Assembly: GCF_014268455.2 (NCBI RefSeq)
Contig: NZ_CP077085.1
Span: 2,583,001-2,647,000 of the forward strand
DNA from: Pseudomonas shahriarae
GTDB taxonomy: Bacteria > Pseudomonadota > Gammaproteobacteria > Pseudomonadales > Pseudomonadaceae
DNA length: 64,000 bases
Direction of reading: 5' to 3'
The notes beneath the pieces are model-generated. The model was not told where the DNA came from and did not search any database. It saw only the letters and a program-made list of their open reading frames with translations. The position numbers and the translations under genes were made by a program. Of the stretch, positions 53,715 through 61,776 are shown in pieces. Position 1 is the first letter of the stretch, and every line of letters starts with the position of its first letter.

Positions 53715-53738
53715 CAGGTGCCTCGTCAGAGGCATCTG
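53715..53738. terminator. Hairpin between PraB2 and FadL genes
   Basis: CAGGTGCCTC at 53715-53724 pairs with GAGGCATCTG at 53729-53738 (one G-T pair) across the loop GTCA. Weak T content follows. It lies in the 125-base gap and may end the praB transcript partially. Confidence 0.55.
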
Positions 53739-53798
53739 TTGAGGTAAAGCCGTTCGGTCCAACCGGCTGTGACAAATAAAAACAATAAGGAGTGACGC

Positions 53799-55241
53799 AT
53801 GAATAATATGAAGCAGCAGGCCCAGGCGTTGTTAGGCCTGGCATTGTTGGGCGGGCTGATCGCCTCAGCGGGAACCGTTCAGGCGGGTGGTTTCATGACG
53901 CCAACCGCAAACACTGCTGGTTGGGGCCGGGCGTTTGGTGGGGGGTCGATGTTCAAGAACGACCCGTCATCGGCGTACAACAACCCTGCTGCCATGGCTT
54001 TCATTGACAAGACCATTTCGCAGTTCACCATCAACTACGCAAACATCGACATCAAATACAAAGGGTCGGCGTATGACTACGCTGGCAATCCGACGTCCAA
54101 CACGGTCTATGATCCCAATACTGGCGAGTTAACATCGACACCTCGCACCGGTAATGGCGGTCAAGGCGGCTTCGAAGCGTGGGTACCCACTGGCTTCATG
54201 GTGATCCCGATCAACGATCGTTTTGCCTTTGGTTTGAGCCAAGTGGTGCCGATGGGCGCGCGCACAACCTGGGATGAGGATTGGAAAGGTCGCGACTTCG
54301 CGGTGGACACCCGCATCGAAACCGTGGGCCTGACCGGCTCCCTGTCGTTCAAGGTCAATGATGAGTTTTCCATCGGTGGTGGTGCGATTCTCCAGCACAC
54401 CAAAGGCTTTGTGAGCCAGAACGTCGATCTGTATGCCGCTGCTGCGCAGTCGCCGGACTTCGGGATGATTCCGTTCCCGGCCGGCCAGGGCTTCGCCTTG
54501 ATGCGGGTCAAAGTCGACAATAACTCCCTGGGTTGGTTTGCGGGGATGACCTGGAAACCCACGGCGCAGGACACCCTGGGCTTGAACTATCACGCCAAGA
54601 TCAAGAACAAGCTGGAGGGAAAGTACAACATGTACGCCGATCCAGGCTCGGAAGGGCTGATGACCACCCCGGTGGTCGACGGTAAAACCCTGGTCGAGTT
54701 GGCTTACCCTGGGCTGAAACTGTATCCGGGCGGTGCCAATGCCTCCACGCAACTGGATATCCCTGCCAACGCGTCCCTGGACTGGGTACACGACTTCTCT
54801 GACCGCCTGGCCCTGGGCGCCAGTGTGACCTGGACCCAATGGTCCTCCTTCGAGGCGCTGACCTTGAAGTCCAATGGCAGCACCATCGTGTCGATCCCGT
54901 ACAAGTACAAGAACACCTGGATGTATTCGTTCGGCGGTGACTACAAACTCACGGATGACTTTACCGTGCGTGCCGGTGTGGCCTTCGACCAGACCCCAAC
55001 CCGCAACTCCACCCGTGACCCGCGTATCCCGGATGGGGATCGCACCTTCGCTTCCCTGGGCTTTGGCTACAACATCCGCGCCATTCCGGGCCTGAGCATC
55101 GACGGCGCGTATTCCCGCCAGTTTGTGGAGACCGTCAAGCTCAAGACCAAGAACGTTGACCGTCTTGGCGCAGCGTCGCTGGATGGCAAATCCGAGGCCA
55201 AGGGCGAAGTGGTCAGCCTGTCGGCTACCTACGCCTTCTGA
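53799..55241 (+). CDS. FadL/OMPP1/TodX-family outer-membrane transporter
   Basis: Outer-membrane beta-barrel of 480 residues that imports long-chain fatty acids or hydrocarbons. A signal peptide ends near GTVQAGG. The mature start carries GGFMTPTANTAGWGRAFGGGSMFKNDPSSAYNNPAAMAF, which is the FadL hatch with NPA signature; the barrel ends EVVSLSATYAF with terminal Phe. In E. coli FadL the hatch controls lipid entry. Placed next to alkB and the praB genes, alkane uptake is a reasonable role (inference). Confidence 0.92.
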   Translation: MNNMKQQAQALLGLALLGGLIASAGTVQAGGFMTPTANTAGWGRAFGGGSMFKNDPSSAYNNPAAMAFIDKTISQFTINYANIDIKYKGSAYDYAGNPTSNTVYDPNTGELTSTPRTGNGGQGGFEAWVPTGFMVIPINDRFAFGLSQVVPMGARTTWDEDWKGRDFAVDTRIETVGLTGSLSFKVNDEFSIGGGAILQHTKGFVSQNVDLYAAAAQSPDFGMIPFPAGQGFALMRVKVDNNSLGWFAGMTWKPTAQDTLGLNYHAKIKNKLEGKYNMYADPGSEGLMTTPVVDGKTLVELAYPGLKLYPGGANASTQLDIPANASLDWVHDFSDRLALGASVTWTQWSSFEALTLKSNGSTIVSIPYKYKNTWMYSFGGDYKLTDDFTVRAGVAFDQTPTRNSTRDPRIPDGDRTFASLGFGYNIRAIPGLSIDGAYSRQFVETVKLKTKNVDRLGAASLDGKSEAKGEVVSLSATYAF

Positions 55242-55267
55242 CCTGGGGTTGTATCTGCGTAGTGCCT

Positions 55268-55309
55268 GGGTAAACGCGTAGTCAGCGCATCTTTCTACTG
55301 CGTTTACCC
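55268..55309. terminator. Long hairpin downstream of the FadL gene
   Basis: GGGTAAACGC (55268-55277), with GTAG following, pairs with CTAC and GCGTTTACCC (55295-55309), interrupted by one unpaired T, across a 13-base loop. A stem this long just past the stop likely ends the transcript, though there is no long T-tract. Confidence 0.65.
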
Positions 55310-55419
55310 GGTGCTCCACCTGTGGGGCGCCCACGCGACCCCTGGTGATTTCCTTCTCCCTTTAACACTTCGGCTGACGCGTTCGGCCGAGAATTATTTC
55401 GCAAAGACATTAAATAAAA

Positions 55420-55441
55420 ATTTCAAAACAAAATTTGAATT
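55420..55441. promoter_or_regulatory. TTTCAA-N8-TTGAAT inverted repeat upstream of the FadE gene
   Basis: ATTTCAA at 55420-55426 and TTGAATT at 55435-55441 repeat the core motif and 8-base spacer seen before alkB, with one mismatch in the right half. It lies in an AT-rich stretch about 100 bases before the start. Shared control of alkB and the beta-oxidation operon is inference. Confidence 0.5.
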
Positions 55442-55536
55442 TGGCTTTTCAAGTTTGTAGTGTGGTGATCAGTCGCAGGCCGTACCGACCTGCTGCTGTG
55501 CGTGCCGTGCCCTGAATAATAAGTAGAGGTATCTCC

Positions 55537-58062
55537 ATGGTTATCTGGTTATTGGCGGGACTCGCTGTGGCGACTGCCCTGGCGTATCGACAAGCGGCAG
55601 CCACCCTGTGGCTGGGTGCTGGCCTGGCCTGGTTGGCGGGCGGCTATCTGTTCAATGTGGTTGCAGGGTTTGGCCTGAGCGTTGCGGCGTTGCTGGTGGT
55701 GGTACCGGCGCTGCTGATGAGCATCAAGCCCCTGCGTCGCACACTGTTGACCAGCAGGGCCCTGGGCCTGTTTCGCACGATCATGCCGGCCATGTCCGAC
55801 ACTGAACGCGCGGCTATCGAGTCCGGCACCGTGTGGTGGGACGCCGAGTTGTTCAGCGGCAAACCCAATTGGCCGCGCCTGCTGCAAGCCGCGCCGGCAC
55901 GCTTGAGCGCCGAAGAACAGGCCTTTCTCGACAACGAAGTAGAAACCCTCTGCGACATGGCCAACGACTGGGAAACCACCCAGGTCTGGCAGGACCTGTC
56001 GCCCGAAGGCTGGCAGTACACCAAGGACGCCGGCTTCCTCGGCATGATCATTCCCAAGCAATATGGCGGCAAAGGCTTCTCCCACTATGCCCATTCGCAA
56101 GTGGTGATGAAGCTGTCGACCCGTTGCTCGGCGGCAGCGATTTCGGTGATGGTCCCCAACTCCCTGGGCCCCGCCGAACTGTTGCTGCATTACGGCACCG
56201 ACGCCCAGCGCAATTACTACCTGCCGCGCCTGGCCCGTGGCGAAGACATCCCGTGCTTTGCCCTGACCAGCCCCTATGCCGGCTCCGACGCCGGGGCGAT
56301 TCCCGACCTGGGCATCGTCTGCAAGGGTCTGCATGAAGGCCAGGAAGTGTTGGGCTTCAGCGTGACCTGGGACAAGCGCTATATCACCCTCGGCCCCATC
56401 GCCACGGTGCTGGGTCTGGCCTTTCGCGCCGAAGACCCTGACGGCCTGCTGGGCCAGCCCGGCTCGCTGGGCATCACCTGCGCGTTGATCCCCACTTCCC
56501 ATCCCGGGGTGAACAGTGGTCGCCGCCATTGGCCCCTCAATGCGGTGTTCCAGAACGGCCCGACCACCGGCAAGGACGTGTTTATCCCCCTGGAGTGGGT
56601 GATCGGCGGCCGCGAGCAAGTGGGCAACGGCTGGCGCATGCTGATGGAATGCCTGGCCGCCGGGCGCGCGATTTCCCTGCCGTCGGCCAACGTCGGCCTG
56701 GGCAAGGTGGCGGTACGCGGTACCACGGCCTACGCGGCGATGCGCAAGCAGTTCGGCCTGCCGATTGGCAAGTTTGAAGGGGTGCAGGCGCCCCTGGCAC
56801 GTATGGCCGGGCACCTGTATGCCTGCGATGCGGTACGCAAAGTGTCGGTGGCGTCGTTGGATGCCGGCGAGAAACCCTCGGTTATCTCGGCAATTGCCAA
56901 ATACCACGTCACCGAGCGTGCGCGGATCATCGTCAACGATGGCATGGACATCGTCGCCGGCAAGGGTATTTGCATGGGGCCCAACAACTTCCTGGCCCGT
57001 GCCTATCAACAAAGCCCCATCGCGATCACGGTGGAAGGCGCGAATATCATGACCCGCTGCCTGATCATCTACGGTCAGGGCCTGATCCGTTGCCACCCCT
57101 ACGTGTTCCGAGAAATGGAAGCGGCGCGCAACACTGATAATCGCCAGGCGTTGCTCGAGTTCGACAGCGCCATGTTCGGTCACCTGAGTTTTGTGCTGGC
57201 CAACACCGTACGTGCGGCAGTGCATTCCCTGACAGGCGGACGGCTGATTGGCGTACCGGCCAAGACGGATCCGGCGCTGGCGTCCTACTACCGCCAGGCC
57301 AATCGGCTGTCGGTGGTGCTGGCGTTGATTTCCGATATTTCCATGGGCGTGCTGGGCGGCGCGCTCAAGCGCAAGGAAAGCATCACCGGGCGCCTGGGCG
57401 ATATTCTGTCCCAGCTCTACATCCTGTCCTGCGTGCTCAAACGCTTTGAGGACGATGGCCGGCCCCAGGCCGACCTGCCGTTGGTGCATTGGTCGGCCCA
57501 GGATGCCTTGTTGCGGGCCCATGAAGCCCTGGCCGAGGTGCTCGACAATTATCCTTCGACGCCGGCTGCGGCAGTGATGCGTGGCTTGAGCTTCCCGTTC
57601 GGCATTCCCCAGCGCAAACCCTCCGACCGCCTGCTGGCCCAAGTGGCCGAGCTGGTGCAGACCCCGGGCGAAAGCCGCGACCGTTTGCTGGCCAATTCCT
57701 ACATCCCGCGTCCGGAAGTCGACAAGCTGGCCTATGGCGAACTGGCGTTCCGCCTGCTACCCCAGGTGGAGTTGATCGAAGGGCGGCTCAAGGCGGCGGT
57801 CAAGCAAGGCACCCTCGGCCCGATGCCGATCAGCAGCACGGCCTTTACCGCCTGGCGCATCAAGGCCCGCGCCCTGGATTTGATCAGCGCCGACGAAGAC
57901 GCCTTGCTGGCGCGCTATGTGGAATACGCCGATCACGGCATCCAGGTGGACGACTTCCCACAGGACTTCGGGTTGCTGGAGGCCTTGCAAAAGCGCCAGC
58001 AAACGTTGGAACAAGCGGCCAAACCCAGCAGCAAAAAACGTGAAAACGCCCCGGTGAACTAG
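55537..58062 (+). CDS. fadE: Acyl-CoA dehydrogenase, FadE type
   Basis: First enzyme of fatty-acid beta-oxidation, 841 residues, which oxidises acyl-CoA to trans-2-enoyl-CoA with FAD. It has the FadE layout: an N-terminal hydrophobic segment (residues 1-60) for the membrane, then the dehydrogenase core with FLGMIIPKQYGGKGFSHYAHSQVVMKLSTRCSA, the flavin motif FALTSPYAGSDAGAIPD, and GNGWRMLMECLAAGRAISLPS. The C-terminal FadE-specific domain has AVMRGLSFPFGIPQRKPSDRL. The 841 residues fit FadE, about twice normal acyl-CoA dehydrogenases. It precedes three beta-oxidation genes across a REPIN. Confidence 0.93.
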   Translation: MVIWLLAGLAVATALAYRQAAATLWLGAGLAWLAGGYLFNVVAGFGLSVAALLVVVPALLMSIKPLRRTLLTSRALGLFRTIMPAMSDTERAAIESGTVWWDAELFSGKPNWPRLLQAAPARLSAEEQAFLDNEVETLCDMANDWETTQVWQDLSPEGWQYTKDAGFLGMIIPKQYGGKGFSHYAHSQVVMKLSTRCSAAAISVMVPNSLGPAELLLHYGTDAQRNYYLPRLARGEDIPCFALTSPYAGSDAGAIPDLGIVCKGLHEGQEVLGFSVTWDKRYITLGPIATVLGLAFRAEDPDGLLGQPGSLGITCALIPTSHPGVNSGRRHWPLNAVFQNGPTTGKDVFIPLEWVIGGREQVGNGWRMLMECLAAGRAISLPSANVGLGKVAVRGTTAYAAMRKQFGLPIGKFEGVQAPLARMAGHLYACDAVRKVSVASLDAGEKPSVISAIAKYHVTERARIIVNDGMDIVAGKGICMGPNNFLARAYQQSPIAITVEGANIMTRCLIIYGQGLIRCHPYVFREMEAARNTDNRQALLEFDSAMFGHLSFVLANTVRAAVHSLTGGRLIGVPAKTDPALASYYRQANRLSVVLALISDISMGVLGGALKRKESITGRLGDILSQLYILSCVLKRFEDDGRPQADLPLVHWSAQDALLRAHEALAEVLDNYPSTPAAAVMRGLSFPFGIPQRKPSDRLLAQVAELVQTPGESRDRLLANSYIPRPEVDKLAYGELAFRLLPQVELIEGRLKAAVKQGTLGPMPISSTAFTAWRIKARALDLISADEDALLARYVEYADHGIQVDDFPQDFGLLEALQKRQQTLEQAAKPSSKKRENAPVN

Positions 58063-58079
58063 AAACGAGCGCGCTCAAT

Positions 58080-58166
58080 GGGGGAGCGGGCTTGCCTGTG
58101 ATAGCGGTGTATCTGCGCCACAGATGCAATCGGATCCACCGCCATCGCAGGCAAGCCAGCTCCCAA
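58080..58166. repeat. Single REPIN between fadE and the FabG4-like gene
   Basis: GGGGGAGCGGGCTTGCCTGTGA and the inverted TCGCAGGCAAGCCAGCTCCC flank a spacer with TATCTGCGCCACAGATG. It is one isolated unit of the same class as the arrays elsewhere, inserted in the 143-base gap. It could stabilise the upstream mRNA or partly terminate it. Confidence 0.85.
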
Positions 58167-58205
58167 AAGGGGTTGGATTTGCAGGTCAGGAAAACGGATT
58201 GATTT

Positions 58206-59549
58206 ATGAGCGACAGCTACCTTTCTTTTGTTAATTCTGCCTGGGGCCGTCGTCTGGCCCAGGCTATCGGCTTGCCGCAACCCTTGGCCCTGCAACGTCA
58301 CCGCAGCGGCCAGCAGGGCCTGGCCAACCCGGTGATTATCGCTGGGGCAGGGCGCCTGGCGGACGAAGTGCGGCGCCTCTTCAAGGCCACCGACACCGTG
58401 CCGGCCCAGGCCGCCACGCTCAAGGCGCCGTCCACGGTCAAGGTCCAGGGCGCGGTGTTCGATGCCAGCGCCGTGGTCGACCTCAAGCAACTGGACGAAC
58501 TCTACGAATTTTTCCATGCCAACGCCCGGCGCCTGGGGCCGCACGCGCGGGTGGTGCTGCTGGGCACCGCGCCCGAACACTGCCAGGACTTGCCCCAGGC
58601 CATCGCCCAGCGAGCTCTGGAGGGCTTGGTGCGATCCTTGGCCAAGGAGCTGCGGCGGGCGATCACCGTGCAGTTGATCTATGTCGCGCCGGGTGCCGAG
58701 CAGGCCCTGGACAGCAGCTTGCGCTTCTTCCTGTCGCGGCGTTCGGCCTATGTCTCGGGGCAGGTGGTGCGCCTGGAAAAACCGGTCGATGCCGCCCCCG
58801 CCATCAACTGGGACAAACCCTTCAGCGGCCGCCGCGCCCTGGTCACTGGGGCCTCCCGTGGCATCGGCCTGGCCATCGCCCAGGTGCTGGCCCGTGACGG
58901 CGCGCACGTGGTGTGCGTGGATGTGCCGCAAGCGCTGCCCTCCCTGGAGCAGGCGGCCAGCAGCGTCGGCGGCCAGGCCTGGGCGCTGGACATCACCGGC
59001 GCCGATGCGCAGCAGCAGTTGCAGGCCTATGTGGCCGAGCATGGCGCGTTTGATGTGGTGGTGCACAACGCCGGGATCACCCGCGACAAGACCATCGCCA
59101 AGATGACCGAAACCGCCTGGCGCAGTGTGCTGGCAGTCAACCTCGAAGCGCCGTTGCAGTTGAGTGAAGCCTTGTTGCAAGGGCAGGGGCTCAAGGCCGG
59201 TGGGCGGATTGTGTGCGTGTCGTCGATCTCCGGGATCGCCGGCAACCTGGGGCAAAGCAACTACGCCACCTCCAAGGCCGGGGTGATTGGCCTGGTGCAG
59301 GGCCTGGCGCCAGTGGCGGCGGCGCAGCAGGTCACGGTCAACGGCGTGGCGCCGGGGTTTATCGAGACCCAGATGACCGCGAAAATCCCGCTGATGATTC
59401 GCGAAGCGGGGCGGCGCATGAACTCCCTGTCCCAGGGCGGGCAACCCATCGACGTCGCCGAAACCATCGCCTGGCTGGCGCACCCGGCTTCGGGCGGGGT
59501 CAACGGCCAGGTGGTGCGCGTATGTGGCCAAAGCCTGTTGGGAGCCTGA
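58206..59549 (+). CDS. 3-oxoacyl-ACP/CoA reductase, FabG4-like
   Basis: Two-domain SDR of 447 residues. The N-terminal half (residues 1-200) is a flavodoxin-like extension with LANPVIIAGAGRLADEV, as in high-molecular-weight FabG4 proteins. The C-terminal half is a full SDR domain with cofactor motif TGASRGIGLAIAQVLARDG, NAGITRDKT, Ser in VSSISGIAGNLGQSNYATSKAG and its Tyr-xxx-Lys, and GVAPGFIETQMT. In this operon it likely acts as the beta-hydroxyacyl-CoA dehydrogenase. The stop is two bases from the MaoC gene start. Confidence 0.9.
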   Translation: MSDSYLSFVNSAWGRRLAQAIGLPQPLALQRHRSGQQGLANPVIIAGAGRLADEVRRLFKATDTVPAQAATLKAPSTVKVQGAVFDASAVVDLKQLDELYEFFHANARRLGPHARVVLLGTAPEHCQDLPQAIAQRALEGLVRSLAKELRRAITVQLIYVAPGAEQALDSSLRFFLSRRSAYVSGQVVRLEKPVDAAPAINWDKPFSGRRALVTGASRGIGLAIAQVLARDGAHVVCVDVPQALPSLEQAASSVGGQAWALDITGADAQQQLQAYVAEHGAFDVVVHNAGITRDKTIAKMTETAWRSVLAVNLEAPLQLSEALLQGQGLKAGGRIVCVSSISGIAGNLGQSNYATSKAGVIGLVQGLAPVAAAQQVTVNGVAPGFIETQMTAKIPLMIREAGRRMNSLSQGGQPIDVAETIAWLAHPASGGVNGQVVRVCGQSLLGA

Positions 59550-59551
59550 GC

Positions 59552-60454
59552 ATGGACGACGTGACGCAGATTATCGACCCGCCACCGTCGCGCAATCGCC
59601 TGCTGCTGGACGGCCTGTTGGCGATGCGCAAACCCAGGCTGGAAGGCGCCCCCACGTTGCCCCGGGAGCGCCTGGTGCGCTCGGCGGTGGAGTTGAGCGC
59701 CCATGCTATTGCGGCTTATGGCCGGGCCTGTGGCTTTCGGCGCGAGCAAGGGGTGCCGCTGTCCTACCCCCATGTGCTGGCGTTCCCCTTGCACTTGATG
59801 TTGCTGACGCGCCCGAGCTTTCCGTACCCGGCCAGCGGCATGGTGCATCTGGCCAATCGCATTCGCCAACATCGACGCCTGCAGGAAGGTCAGGCCCTGC
59901 GCCTGGAAGTGTTTGCCGAGCGCTGGGTGGCCCATGCCAAGGGCCAGGCCTTGAGTATTGCCACCCACGCTTACAGCGCGGGCGAGTTGGTGTGGCAAAG
60001 CGAAAGCCTGTACCTGCGTCGCGATGTCGCCAACCCGGTGGGCGAGCCATGGGGCGACAGCCTGGCATTGCCCGAAGAGGGCGTGCGGCGCACTCAGCGT
60101 TGGGTGTTGCCAGCGGACCTGGGGCGGCGTTTTGCCAAGGTGTCGGGGGATTTCAACCCGATCCATACCTCGTTGATCGGCGCGCGGCTGTTCGGTTTTC
60201 GCCGGGCCATCGCCCATGGCATGTGGACCCTGGGCCGCGCCCTGGCCGCCCAGCAACCCCCAGGCGGGCTGGACGTGGCCGAGGCCCATTGCGATTTCAA
60301 GTTGCCGATCTACCTGCCCAGCCAGGTCGCCCTGTGGAATGCCCCGGCAGACGGCCCGCGCCGTGCATTCGAAGTGCGCAATCCGGCCGGGGACAAACCC
60401 CATATGCGTGGCCTGTTTATCTGGACCTCGCGTTTTGATGAGAGTCGTTCATGA
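59552..60454 (+). CDS. MaoC-like enoyl-CoA hydratase
   Basis: Hot-dog fold hydratase of 300 residues. The hydratase-2 signature is FAKVSGDFNPIHTSLIGARLFGFRRAIAHGMW, in which Asp, His and the Gly of HGMW lie in the active site. The N-terminal half is a degenerate hot-dog repeat, so the protein is a double fold. GGGAG lies upstream of ATG 59552, which is preferred over an earlier in-frame start in the FabG frame. The stop overlaps the thiolase start as ATGA. It hydrates enoyl-CoA for the reductase, completing the steps between FadE and thiolase. Confidence 0.9.
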   Translation: MDDVTQIIDPPPSRNRLLLDGLLAMRKPRLEGAPTLPRERLVRSAVELSAHAIAAYGRACGFRREQGVPLSYPHVLAFPLHLMLLTRPSFPYPASGMVHLANRIRQHRRLQEGQALRLEVFAERWVAHAKGQALSIATHAYSAGELVWQSESLYLRRDVANPVGEPWGDSLALPEEGVRRTQRWVLPADLGRRFAKVSGDFNPIHTSLIGARLFGFRRAIAHGMWTLGRALAAQQPPGGLDVAEAHCDFKLPIYLPSQVALWNAPADGPRRAFEVRNPAGDKPHMRGLFIWTSRFDESRS

Positions 60455-61749
60455 GTGACTACAGCTTCAGCCCCGCCCCGACGCGCCGCGTGGCGATTGT
60501 CGGCGGCAACCGCATTCCGTTTGCCCGCTCCAACACGGTATACGCCCACGACAGCAACCAGGATTTGCTGGTGGCCGCGCTGCAAGGCCTGGTGGACCGC
60601 TACAACCTCCACGGCCTGCGCCTGGGCGAGTTTGCCGCCGGCGCGGTGATCAAACACTCGCGGGACTTCAACCTGGCCCGTGAGTCGCTGCTGTCCACCA
60701 CCCTGTCCGCCGAGACCCCGGCCTACGACCTGCAGCAAGCGTGCGGCACCGGCTTGGAGGCGGCGTTGCTGGTGGCCAATAAAATCGCCCTCGGCCAGAT
60801 TGATGTGGGGGTTGCCGGGGGCGCCGATACCACCTCCGACGCGCCCATCGGCATCAACGAATCCCTGCGCCGCACGCTGCTGGCGGCCAACCGCGCCAAG
60901 GGCAGCGGCAACAAGTTGCGCAGCCTGTTGCAGGTGCGCCCCTCGATGTTTTTCAAGCCGCTGCTGCCGCGCAATGGCGAGCCGCGTACCGGCTTGTCCA
61001 TGGGCGAGCACTGCGAAGAAATGGCCAAGCGCTGGCAGATCAAGCGCCTGGCCCAGGACGAACTGACCCTGACCAGCCACCAGCGCCTCGACGCGGCCTA
61101 TAAAAACGGCTTCTTCGACGACCTGATCAGCCCCTATCGCGGCCTGTCCCGCGACAACAACCTGCGCGCCGATGCCAGCCTGGAGAAGCTCGCCAGCCTG
61201 TCCCCGGCCTACGATCGGCAGAACGGCACCCTCACGGCCGGTAACTCCACGCCGCTGACCGATGGCGCCTCGGTGGTGCTGCTGGCCAGCGAGGAGTGGG
61301 CCGCCGCTCGTGGCCTGCCGGTGCTGGCCTACCTGCGTACCGGCGAGACCGCCGCGGTGAACTTCGTCGACGGCAGCGAAGGCTTGCTGATGGCCCCGGC
61401 CTACGCCGTGCCCCGCATGCTCGCACGCGAAAACCTGAGTTTTGCCGATTTCGATTTCTTCGAGATCCACGAAGCCTTCGCCGCCCAGGTGCTGTGCACC
61501 CTCAAGGCCTGGGAAGATGCCGATTACTGCCGTGAGCGCCTGGGGCTGGAGGCGCCACTGGGGGCTATCGACCGCGCCAGGATGAACGTCAATGGCGGCT
61601 CGCTCGGTTGCGGTCATCCCTTTGCCGCCACCGGTGGCCGCCAGTTGGCGGCGCTGGCCAAGGCCATTCACCTGCGCGGTGGCGGACGCGGTTTGATTTC
61701 CATCTGTGCCGCCGGCGGCCTGGGCATTACCGCCATCGTTGAAAAGTAG
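60451..61749 (+). CDS. fadI: Acetyl-CoA C-acyltransferase (thiolase, FadI-like)
   Basis: Thiolase of 432 residues that cleaves 3-ketoacyl-CoA to acetyl-CoA and shortened acyl-CoA. Catalytic residues: nucleophilic Cys in LQQACGTGLEAAL, His in FEIHEAFAAQVLC, and Cys in NGGSLGCGHPFAATGGRQ. Length over 420 with the FadI-type tail fits FadI rather than FadA. ATG 60451 overlaps the MaoC stop by four bases. This makes the FabG4, MaoC and thiolase genes a compact operon. Confidence 0.92.
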   Translation: MSDYSFSPAPTRRVAIVGGNRIPFARSNTVYAHDSNQDLLVAALQGLVDRYNLHGLRLGEFAAGAVIKHSRDFNLARESLLSTTLSAETPAYDLQQACGTGLEAALLVANKIALGQIDVGVAGGADTTSDAPIGINESLRRTLLAANRAKGSGNKLRSLLQVRPSMFFKPLLPRNGEPRTGLSMGEHCEEMAKRWQIKRLAQDELTLTSHQRLDAAYKNGFFDDLISPYRGLSRDNNLRADASLEKLASLSPAYDRQNGTLTAGNSTPLTDGASVVLLASEEWAAARGLPVLAYLRTGETAAVNFVDGSEGLLMAPAYAVPRMLARENLSFADFDFFEIHEAFAAQVLCTLKAWEDADYCRERLGLEAPLGAIDRARMNVNGGSLGCGHPFAATGGRQLAALAKAIHLRGGGRGLISICAAGGLGITAIVEK

Positions 61750-61776
61750 CCGTACAACAACAATAAGGAGACTGCG

